DNA of 64,000 nucleotides, from assembly GCA_946406115.1 (NCBI GenBank), contig OX291557.1, positions 15,594,501 to 15,658,500 of the forward strand, read 5' to 3'. Below are positions 10,705 to 18,859 of the stretch, in pieces. A model generated the notes under the pieces. It was not told where the DNA came from. It was given only the letters and a program-made list of their open reading frames with translations, and did no database searches. Origin of the DNA: Apoda limacodes. Lineage: Eukaryota > Arthropoda > Insecta > Lepidoptera > Limacodidae. The number at the start of each line of letters is the position of its first letter. Positions within the stretch are counted from its first letter, which is position 1. The position numbers and the translations under genes are program-made.

Positions 10705-11299
10705 GACTACTATTGATTAAAAAAAATACAAGTTTTTACACATAATATTAACATTATTTTGAATTTTCAGGTACATATTTATTTTTATAAAGGAACACTT
10801 AAGTCTAGGTAAGTTTATTTTATGTTGCCTTGAAGTAACATTTGTGGGGTTTGGGTAGAGTAAAGCAATATCTGGCCTATGGCACTTGTGGGGTCTGTAG
10901 TACTTATACCTTATTCATGTCTATACTATGTTACTCATGCCTACTAGCATATCTCTAGTGCTTGTATGCCATTGACACAATTGAATGCTTTATTTCGTTT
11001 ATTGCAGATAGCACTACCAGCCGCACTACTGGTAGTGCTGTTTACAAATGCTAGCACTACCATGGCACCGTTCAAATGTTTTATAGTACAATCGAGGAAA
11101 AAAATACAAAAAGAAACGGCCCAGTGCGAGAAGGAGTTCCGTACGGACTAACAAAATTGACGTGTGTTTGTATTTCAATGGATTGACAATGAAAAGATAG
11201 TTTTTCCCCACCGACCAACTGAACGGCACAACTGGTGCGGTTGGTGGGATATGTCGAGCGTTTAAAGTCGTTTTAAGTTTTTTATTTCAATATTATTGC

Positions 11300-11480
11300 A
11301 AATGATAGCTGTCAAATTAGAAAAATGATCGATCTCATCAAGATCTTCATTTTAGATGACAGCTGTCAAACTAGAAAAGGCTTCATCTCTGTAACTATTC
11401 ATCTTAGACTAGCAGTTTCTTTACAGAAATAATAGATCTCATCAAGATCTTTATTTTTGATGACAGCTGTCAAACTATGA
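11300..11480. repeat. Internal repeat with GACAGCTGTC palindromes
   Basis: Inside the transposon, 'atgacagctgtcaaact' or a near variant occurs at about 11303, 11356 and 11459. Two copies are accompanied by 'atctcatcaagatct'. The 10-base core GACAGCTGTC is a perfect palindrome. Confidence 0.6.
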
Positions 11481-11483
11481 AGA

Positions 11484-11536
11484 GCTATATCTCCCTAACT
11501 ATTGATAAGATAATAGTTAGGGAGGTATAGCCCTTT
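11484..11536. repeat. Long hairpin inside the transposon
   Basis: GCTATATCTCCCTAACTAT (about 11484) and ATAGTTAGGGAGGTATAGC (about 11513) form an almost perfect 19-bp stem with a loop of about ten bases. The structure is unexplained by the outer inverted repeats and may be the remnant of a small nested element. Confidence 0.6.
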
Positions 11537-11812
11537 CAAGTTTGACTGCTGGCATCAGAAATATATAATGATTAAATAATAAAAGTTCAAAAAAATAAAA
11601 AAAAAAACCCTGGTGATTAACTTTAGACCGATTTTCTACCATGCGAACTTTGCGGTAACGATACAAATATTTCGTCATCGATAACTGCCTAATCCAAGAA
11701 CCATCAAACTTATCAACCCTGGCACAATTTAAAATATTTGAATGTCTGGTAGTTCTGTTTATTGCAGATAGCACGGTTGTCTTGCACAATTTGTTAACTA
11801 ATTTATTAAATA

Positions 11813-11878
11813 AATAAATGATGACTAATTGTATCATCCCTATCTGAATTACTGATGATTGACCATTGCCTGATTGGT
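11813..11878 (+). ncRNA. Box C/D snoRNA copy carried by the transposon
   Basis: C box ATGATGA at 11818-11824, D' CTGA at 11844-11847 and D box CTGA at 11870-11873, identical to the host copy at 14.02-14.08 kb. It includes the altered guide TATCATCCCTAT. The 3' splice site and the exon that follow in the host gene (14147-14182) are also present here as 11944-11979 with intact signals. It lies on the same strand as the host gene and inside its intron, so it could still be processed from host transcripts. Confidence 0.7.
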
Positions 11879-12543
11879 TCAAAGTTTAATTCAATTTTTT
11901 TTTTTAATTAGCTCAATTATGATGATGCTTTAATTATGTACAGATCAAATGAAAAATTTGCTGTCTTGAAAATAAAAAGGTTCTTTTAGATATTCGATAT
12001 GTAGGTTTGTTTATATTAAGACATGCACTGGTTCGATCCCTGTACAAGACACACATTGATGTAGTGAACATTTGTGTTTGTCTTGAGTCTGAAGTTCATA
12101 GTACAAGCTTAGCTTAGTTACCCTCAGATTTCTTAACTACCAGTAGTGCGGCTGGTAGTGCTATCTGCAATAAACGCTTTATTTTATTATTTAGTTTAAT
12201 TTAATGTTACCCTGGGGAGCACAGCACAAGCCACACAAACTTTATCCCCATCTATAGTTTTAATTTAGCCTAAACAGTAACGTTACAGAAGTAAATTGTG
12301 TAAAACATAATAAGGAAAACATGAATAAAAGACTAATATAAAAATTGAAGATAAAATTTTTACCCTATAGAATAGAGAATACCCAAAATGAAGGCAGCGT
12401 TGCCACGTTGGATAACCAGGCTTATCCTTTGAGCCAAGTAGCTACCAGCTCTACGGTCTCCTTATGACAGCAAATTTATTTTACTGTTTAGTATATAACT
12501 TAACAAGCAAGAGCCTCAGTTTTAAACTATTGCAACTTATCTT

Positions 12544-12611
12544 TTTCAATGATTATTTTATATCGCCCCAGTCTGAACCAATATGTTGATTGATTTTGTT
12601 TTCTGAGAATA
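12544..12611 (+). ncRNA. Box C/D snoRNA, 28S guide family, degenerate C box
   Basis: C box is ATGATTA at 12549-12555. The guide TATCGCCCCAGT precedes D' CTGA at 12573-12576, and the D box CTGA is at 12603-12606. Spacing to exon 12677 is 70 nt. The C box change and the shifted guide end suggest weakened or changed function. Confidence 0.5.
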
Positions 12612-12781
12612 TCAAATATGTTTTTTGAATACTCAAAGCTAAATACACTTGAGAAAATAACATTTCTTTGTTGCAGGATTAATTATGATAAGTTAGAAAA
12701 TGTACTTTCTGTTTGAAATTGAGGTAAGTGTTTAGCGTCTAACTTATTCAATTATTTTATATTGGATTTTCAAAATTGATA

Positions 12782-12844
12782 AAAAAATGATGGAATACAA
12801 GCATATATCATATCAATATTGATGACAAAATGTAACTGATTTTT
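12782..12844 (+). ncRNA. Possible orphan box C/D snoRNA
   Basis: C-like box ATGATGG at 12787-12793, C'-like TTGATGA near 12819 and D box CTGA at 12836-12839, which ends 73 nt before exon 12913. No rRNA complementarity that I recognise lies upstream of the D box. The call depends on box order and on the spacing that all neighbours share. Confidence 0.4.
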
Positions 12845-13280
12845 TTACAATTGAATTAAAATGTTATTGAATTTTTATACTTGATTAAATGACAAAATAC
12901 TTTGTATTTCAGGGAAATTTTCAACAGAAACATATCGAGGAACGTTGTTTAAGGTATGTATCTAATGATAAATACTTTGTTATTACTGTGTTCCCTCTGG
13001 CTTGAATATTTTTCTGTGTGGTTTAAATTGTTTATAGTAACTACTCTAGAGCCAGAGCAATATACGTAAACGTGTGTTATTTTCACGTGTTTTGATTAGT
13101 TGCTTAATTATATAGTGCACCTTACATAATCGCCCATTATACTTGCATGAGTTTTTTTTTTTTTTGTGTAAGGTTCGTTACTTTAAAAAAAAACTAAAAT
13201 GTAAGATGATTAAAACGATAGTAGCTTATTTATATACATATATTATAGATAAATTGTTAAGACTAATGAAAATGTTAAAA

Positions 13281-13346
13281 ATTACATGATGACTAATTGT
13301 ATCGCCCCTATCTGAATAAGTGATGATTGATCATTACCTGATTGAT
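13281..13346 (+). ncRNA. Box C/D snoRNA, 28S guide family (copy 2)
   Basis: C box ATGATGA at 13286-13292, guide TATCGCCCCTAT ending at 13311, D' CTGA at 13312-13315, C' TGATGAT at 13321 and D box CTGA at 13338-13341. The ten bases TCGCCCCTAT match the complement of 28S ATAGGGGCGA. The stretch before the D box, TTGATCATTAC, could also pair with the 18S segment GTAATGATTAA (one G-U pair), a weaker suggestion. Spacing to exon 13415 is 73 nt. Confidence 0.82.
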
Positions 13347-13555
13347 TTAATGTATTCTGCTTGTAAATCTATTTGTAAACATAAGTATTAACTAACGTGC
13401 CTTCTTTTTTACAGATTGCCTTGAAAATAAGCTTACCTGGGAAATATTTGGAAAAGCAGGTTGGTTGTCTTTAACACCATTTGTAAAATAATAAAATAAT
13501 TAATTAATAAAATTAAAAGATGACTTGCAAAATAATAAAATAATTAATTAAAAAA

Positions 13556-13621
13556 ATTACATGATGACTGATTGTATCGCCCCTATCTGAATTACTGATG
13601 ATTGATCATTCCCTGATTAAA
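13556..13621 (+). ncRNA. Box C/D snoRNA, 28S guide family (copy 3)
   Basis: C box ATGATGA at 13561-13567, guide TATCGCCCCTAT at 13575-13586, D' CTGA at 13587-13590 and D box CTGA at 13613-13616, which ends 76 nt before exon 13693. Almost identical to copy 2 through the guide. The bases just before the D box differ (TTCC), which would weaken any second target. Confidence 0.82.
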
Positions 13622-13785
13622 TAAACTTGTCTGCTTTTTTTACTATTTGCATGCATTACTTTTTACTAACATGTCTAATTTTTTCATAACAGATTGCCTA
13701 GAAACTTTGCTGGCCCAGGGATAAAATTGAAAAAATAAGGTTTGTTTATCTTTGACACTTTTTCTAAATTTAAAACAATTTATAG

Positions 13786-13851
13786 AAAAAATGATGACTG
13801 ATGGTATCGCCCCTATCTGAATTAGTGATGATTGATCATTCTCTGATTAGT
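13786..13851 (+). ncRNA. Box C/D snoRNA, 28S guide family (copy 4)
   Basis: C box ATGATGA at 13791-13797, guide TATCGCCCCTAT at 13805-13816, D' CTGA at 13817-13820 and D box CTGA at 13843-13846. Spacing to exon 13928 is 81 nt. Same architecture as copies 2 and 3. The following exon also resembles the neighbouring exons, so exon and snoRNA were duplicated together. Confidence 0.82.
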
Positions 13852-14015
13852 ATAATGCATTGTACTGTTCGTTCCACCATCTGTATGCATTAGTATTTCC
13901 AATAATGTGCCTTTTATTTATCTACAGATATCCTAGATAGTTTGCTGACCCAGAGAAATATTTGGAAAAAATCAGGTTGGTTGTCTTACACAATTTGTTA
14001 ATTAATTAATTAATA

Positions 14016-14081
14016 AATAAATGATGACTAATTGTATCATCCCTATCTGAATTACTGATGATTGACCATTGCCTGATTGGT
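14016..14081 (+). ncRNA. Box C/D snoRNA, 28S guide family with changed guide (copy 5)
   Basis: C box ATGATGA at 14021-14027, D' CTGA at 14047-14050 and D box CTGA at 14073-14076, 70 nt before exon 14147. The guide reads TATCATCCCTAT; two substitutions break the match to 28S ATAGGGGCGA. It may have lost its target or gained another. This is the copy found again inside the transposon at 11.8 kb. Confidence 0.75.
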
Positions 14082-14426
14082 TCAAAGTTTAATTCAATTT
14101 TTTTTTTTAATTAGCTCAATTATGATGATGCTTTAATTCTGTACAGATCAAATGAAAAATTTGCTGTCTTGAAAATAAAAAGGTTCTTTTAGATATTCGA
14201 TATGTAGGTTTGTTTATATTAAGACATGCACTGGTTCGATCCCTGTACAAGACACACATTGATGGAGTGAACATTTGTGTTCGTCTTGAGTCTGAAGTTC
14301 ATAGTACAAGCTTAGCTTAGTTACCCTCAGATTGCTTGACTTCAAGAGCAGCATATTATTTGCATAACCTAGTTAGTATTTAAAAAATGATTTTTTGATA
14401 GTATAACTTTGTACAGTTATCTTTTG

Positions 14427-14506
14427 TATTTATGATGAAATATTTTAGTTATCCCTGTCTCACAAAATCGTGGGGAAAATCTATGGTATGGTAACATCTG
14501 ATGCAT
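14427..14506 (+). ncRNA. Box C/D snoRNA, peptidyl-transferase-region 28S guide (copy 2)
   Basis: C box ATGATGA at 14432-14438, guide AGTTATCCCTGT at 14447-14458, D'-like CTCA, and D box CTGA at 14498-14501, which ends 68 nt before exon 14570. Highly similar to 10625-10704 over its whole length, including 'cgtggggaaaat' and 'tatggtatggtaacatctga'. Confidence 0.8.
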
Positions 14507-15342
14507 CCGATAAATACTTAGTTTTTTTTGTAGTAACATTTTTGTTTTATGTTTTACTTTATTTTTTAGGCCGCTGTTCCAGATGTGGCTGTACAAGCTT
14601 CGGCTGCTCCAGCCACTGTGCCTCTGAGGAGCTTGTGTTTGAGGGGGTTACTAGGCAGGGACTAACCCAGGAAAGAAACCTGCAAATAAAGATCAATTAT
14701 TTTAATCTGTAAGTGTAACAAGTATTTTTTTTTCTGTAAGCCCGTAAACCCAGGTATTCATTGAGTACCTTTTCTAACTTTTACTTAAAACCATTTGCAA
14801 AGCCATCCATTTTTGTTACCGCTTTGATGATAGCTGGAATCCTAATAGTGCGAAGTCTGCCTGATATTTTCTGGTCTTCGACACTTGAGTATTCATTATA
14901 CCTCTTGATGGTTCAATACACAAAGCCTTAAGATTTTCAAATTTTTAAGAAGTTTGAAAATTGTGTTAGGCGAGTGGCCACAACGGTGTGATGCAATTAC
15001 TGCTACTCGAGTCTCTTTAAGCGTCCACTCCATCGCGAAAATAAATGTTTACTTTTTTTTTTTTTTCATTCATGTTCGAAATTCAAACAAAATTTTGTGC
15101 CAGTGACCGTATTTAAAGACCGACTAGATAGTGTTGATGCTCTTTGAGCATCCCCATGACCTGCAAAAAAAACCCGAGGGAACTCTTCACGGGGATAAAA
15201 AGTAGCCTATGTCTTTTTCCGTATTAATATTATTACTTATAAATATCTCTGCTAAAATTTAGCTTAATTGGATACTTCGTTGCGTCCTGTAGGAGTAACA
15301 CAGAAAGCTTAGAAAACCGAAGATTTACGAAATATATTTGCT

Positions 15343-15419
15343 ACCTAATGATGATCTGCTAAGTTATCCCTGGCTCACTAAGCCGTGGGGAAAATATGGT
15401 ATGGTAATTACTGAGTTTT
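15343..15419 (+). ncRNA. Box C/D snoRNA, peptidyl-transferase-region 28S guide (copy 3)
   Basis: C box ATGATGA at 15348-15354, guide AGTTATCCCTGG at 15362-15373, D'-like CTCA, and D box CTGA at 15411-15414, 71 nt before exon 15486. One base at the guide end differs from the other two copies. It shows that the host transcript reaches beyond the AATAAA at 14.69 kb. Confidence 0.75.
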
Positions 15420-15525
15420 ATTAGCACTGACTGGACGACCTGTTATTGTGGGTTCCATAATTGACATTACGTATATTGTTTACAGATACTGTTTCTGCTC
15501 GCTGCATCATTTTGCTGCTTTAATT

Positions 15526-17812
15526 GTAAGTCGTAAAAAAAAATACTTTTCTACAAATCATGTTCTTTTTAGCCCGAATCAACTATTTACAGTTCGAACC
15601 ACGATTCTTCAGGTTTCAAGGTCAATCTGCTCACCACGCATTCGCTTTCGCTCGCGTTCACCAATTGGTTTTCATTTTAACCGGCAACCAGGATTAGCTA
15701 CTTTCTAAGTACACTTGAGTAAAATAATGTGTTAAAATTGTGACACAGTTTACAATGTAGGTACATGCGCATCGTATCACCTTAAAACCCCAAGGCTGTG
15801 GTTTAAACTGTAGGAATTGTAAACATCCAAGACCCGTTTTCCTCATGGATCAATAAAACAGTGCAGAAAGCAGTTCAAACTTGCACCGCTGCCAAATACT
15901 TTAAAATTTCTCCTCATACATATAAAGCACTTAGTTGCATTTCTGCTAAAAGCAGATGTTTTTAGCAGAAATGCTACCTAGAACTGTAGAAAAAATATTA
16001 ACGTTCTAAAAATAGGTTTTGATTAAAATATTTTCTTTTTTTTATACCACTGAGGTGGCCAACAAGCTAACGTTCCGCCTGATGGTAAGCGGTCACCGTA
16101 GCCTAAACTTTTTTTATATGACCTCTTTAATTAATTGATTGATTTTGACTAGGTACTTAACTTATTTTATAAATCTAAAAGTTAAATTATATGATAATGT
16201 AAATAGCTCTAAACTTATATGATGATAAAATATCGACAAGCATATATCTTGAAATTATTTGAAGATAAGATTAACTGACTGCCCCTTTACTATCTGTATA
16301 TCTCAGTTTATTTATTAACAAAATTAATTAAAAAAATCTATTTCCAGGTACTAAAGAATTGGAAGCAAAACTACACATAAAAATCAGTATTATCAAGCCT
16401 TATATTTTTGTACTTCCAAGACTTATGTTTTTGTACGAATATATGTGTATGTATATGCTCGCTTATTCAATATACTATATATGTCATTATGTCGTGTTAT
16501 CAATTGTTTCCAATCTAACCCACGGATGTGGTTTTTTCCTGTATCACTCTGTGAACCACTCGTCCAAATAGATTTTTAGTGCACTACCAGCTAGTCTAGG
16601 AACATGCGGTATATATTGGTTATTGAATCCGAACATGCCAGTTCCCATACGTGCAACATCAAGGTATTTTTTTGTTCTCTACAGAACGTTTATTGAGTGA
16701 TTAACATGTTTCTAATTAATAGGGAGCCTTTACTAATCCTTTTATTTCGTTGTTTACAAGTTATATTTTCATACCAGGAATAATAGCGCTATCTGTTATT
16801 TTTTACTATTGAAAACTACGTGAAATAAAGTAAACTCATCATATGAAATGGAATGTACACCTCCAAATATAACAAATGCTTTGATACAGCAAGAAATAAA
16901 TAATCTGCGTCCCAAAAGTTCAGTTAAATATATTAACGTCAGTCAGCCATTTTCATAAAAAAAAGGCATATCCTTTTTTTTTTATGAAAAATCTTTTTGG
17001 TTCAACCCTCTTATTCCCTGTCGAGTAATAATCGCTCGTTACAGTTGAATTTTGGTAAACGTTTTTATGCGTTGCCTTATGAAACGGCCTAGGGTTATTG
17101 TCACTGTCTGGTATCTGCCAAGTGGGTTCGGGAATGCAACCTATTTATTGTTTTCTACTAATCCTAAATTAAAATTTTATTATAACCCTTGTTGAAAAAG
17201 AAGTTGTAAAATTGCACGCCTAATGGTGAAGAAAATGTACCTACTATATCGAGCAGGAGTGGTAAAAAATAATTTGCACCACCTACCTATTTTTTCCCAC
17301 GCGTGAAGCTAACTTGAATTAAAAACCGGCCAAGTGCGCGTCGGTCTCGCGTATGATGTGTTTTGTACCATTACCTCTAAAGCCCCACTTAAATTTTTGT
17401 TTTATGTTAAATTAATTACTTATTTTTGAAGTGAATATAACTTAATATTCTGTAAATATTTCAAGCGTCTACCTGTTGCCGTTATCAATATCGAGCAAAA
17501 AATCACGTTTGTTGTATAGGAGCGCCCTTATATATTTATTTTATTCTTTTTTTTTAGTATTTGTTGTTACAGCGGCAAAAAAATACATTACCTGTAAAAA
17601 ATTAACTGTCTATCACGGTTCATGAGATACAGCGGGGTGACAGACGGGCGAGCAGCGGAGACTTAGTAATTTATTGATACGTAATGTACCTACATACATA
17701 TTTGCGAACGAGGCGATGCTAGTAGTAATGGCCTACTATTAGTGTTTAAAAATTGTTTAAACTAGCCAGAATTAACCAAAATAAAAAACGAAATTAATCT
17801 GTCTTTTGCCAG
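15526..17812. other. Stretch without a secure gene
   Basis: Possible further small host exons occur (for example 15591-15618 between 'atttacag' and 'gtcaat') but cannot be secured. A perfect 15-bp hairpin GCATTTCTGCTAAAA / TTTTAGCAGAAATGC lies near 15937-15974. A second hairpin built on 'ttttcataaaaaaaaggc' lies near 16950. A SINE fragment with 'cactgaggtggc' is at about 16048-16105. The 'gtgcgcgtcggtctcgcg' repeat family lies at about 17325-17650. An acceptor at 16347 is followed by a frame starting TKELEAKLHIKI that could be an exon of the gene at 17.8 kb. Confidence 0.4.
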
Positions 17813-18307
17813 GGACTATATTCGCCTGAAGAAACCAATATTTTGGGAGCTAACTTGGATCTTAATGATATAAAACATTTCAAGCAAGATGACGTATTCG
17901 GAGCTGATACCGAAGGTGTTACAATTTTAAGCAAATTGAGCACTTTGTTCGAGTAAGTTGTGTTTTGTTCAGGAACTGCAAAAAAACAAATTTAGTTACT
18001 TGTTCCAACGATAAAAAATATATTTATAATTTATTTTTCTCAAACATGCTACGATATGCGACCATATCTTGCACAAGCTTCTTTGGGTTAAATAGTACTT
18101 GCAGTAGATACAGTATCAGAGAGCGTCTCGCAATGTTCCATATTTGACTGCTTGAGCGGCTCGAGCGGTCAAATATGAAATTTTATAATGAAACGAACAT
18201 TTTGATATTGATAACGAAAGACATAACTCAAGTGTAATTTAAATTTCAGACTGGCACAACAAAAAGAATGCGCCATTAAAAAAGTAAAAATAGAAATGAC
18301 ATTTTAA
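17813..18307 (+). CDS. Last two exons of an unrecognised protein gene
   Basis: Exon 17813-17952 follows a good acceptor (gtcttttgccag) and ends before GTAAGT. Exon 18250-18307 follows 'aaatttcag' and ends with TAA. The split codon GA|A joins in frame, giving about 65 residues. They begin GLYSPEETNILGANLDLND, continue through KHFKQDDVFGADTEGV and TILSKLSTLFELAQQKE, and end IKKVKIEMTF. The stretch is acidic and probably helical near the end. Agreement of splice sites, phase and stop supports a real gene. Upstream exons were not placed; an acceptor at 16347 is one candidate. I do not recognise the family. Confidence 0.5.
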
Positions 18308-18361
18308 CGCGGCGAATTGGCGGCAAAATTACCTCAACTAATTTTATTTTTGTCAATATAA

Positions 18362-18851
18362 CAGCGTTGCCAGAGGGTTACTTTTGTCACCTTTTGGGTA
18401 ACTTTTGAGACCCTGAGGTTACCTGGAGGTTACTCGACTTAAAAGGTAACTTTTGGGTTACTTTTTGAAAAAAAATTCAAAGGTAAATTTTCACACTTAT
18501 TAATATGAGTTTGAATCTGAGTGTGTAACGCGCTTAAGCATTTCTTTATTTTCCATAGACATTTATGCAACGCCGATAGTTCGTAACATTAAATTATAAC
18601 ATTGTCTTCCCGCTTCCACAAGAGTATGCTTCTATCGGCTATAGCTTACTCGCTCTGAATCTTAATAAAAATTTCGTTATCGTTGCTTTCATTTTTTCTT
18701 TGTTAAAAATATGTCGTTTTATCAGGGACGTGTATAGATTAATAATATAATGTATATGTATATAAAAAAACAAAGGGTTACTTTTAACAGGAAAAGGTAA
18801 CTTTTTCTTCACTTTGTGGTAACTTTTGAGCATAGTCCGCTGGTAACACTA
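18362..18851. mobile_element. Non-autonomous hAT-type element (MITE)
   Basis: The 8-bp duplication CAATATAA at 18354-18361 and 18852-18859 flanks 490 bp with imperfect inverted ends: CAGCGTTGCCAG on the left, and TAGTGTTACCAG as the reverse complement of the right end (9 of 12 match). The interior repeats GGTTACTTTT / GGTAACTTTT on both sides (18377-18465 and 18778-18832). There is no transposase. It lies just after the stop of the upstream gene and may affect that gene's 3' end. Confidence 0.8.
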
Positions 18852-18859
18852 CAATATAA

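Larger units (their letters stand above)
10996..12176. mobile_element. DNA transposon (non-autonomous) carrying host-gene snoRNA sequence
   Basis: The ends are perfect 40-bp inverted repeats (10996-11035 and 12137-12176). They are flanked directly by the 8-bp duplication CTTTATTT at 10988-10995 and 12177-12184. Each end also folds on itself: AGCACTACCAG and CTGGTAGTGCT flank an 8-base loop. The 8-bp duplication fits hAT, P or Merlin-type elements. No transposase is visible in the 1,181 bp. The first 18 bases of the inverted repeat (GTTTATTGCAGATAGCAC) recur at 11757-11774. From there to about 12,139 the element is a near-identical copy of 13,979-14,340 in the same host gene. The element sits in the intron between exons 10808 and 12677. 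Confidence 0.85.
7298..15525 (+). ncRNA. Multi-intron snoRNA host gene (UHG-like)
   Basis: A chain of short exons with consensus splice sites and no shared reading frame. Exons as read: 7298-7331, 7398-7454, 8460-8480, 9033-9140 (least certain), 9508-9550, 10027-10081, 10448-10474, 10771-10808, 12677-12723, 12913-12953, 13415-13459, 13693-13739, 13928-13975, 14147-14182, 14570-about 14710 and 15486-15525. Most introns hold one snoRNA-like element whose 3' box lies 66-81 nt before the next exon, the spacing typical of intronic snoRNAs. Exon 14570 contains AATAAA at 14685 and may be a terminal exon. A further snoRNA at 15.35 kb and its acceptor show that longer transcripts exist or existed. A pyrimidine start (cctttt, about 7298) would fit the 5'TOP promoters of host genes. 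Alternatively the chain is a spliced 3' extension of RpL14. The host role is inferred from the intron contents. Confidence 0.75.

Noticed and set aside
14470..14712. 80-codon frame ending with the last long host exon
   Set aside because: It runs through a C/D snoRNA and an intron before reaching the exon, and neighbouring exons share no frame with it.
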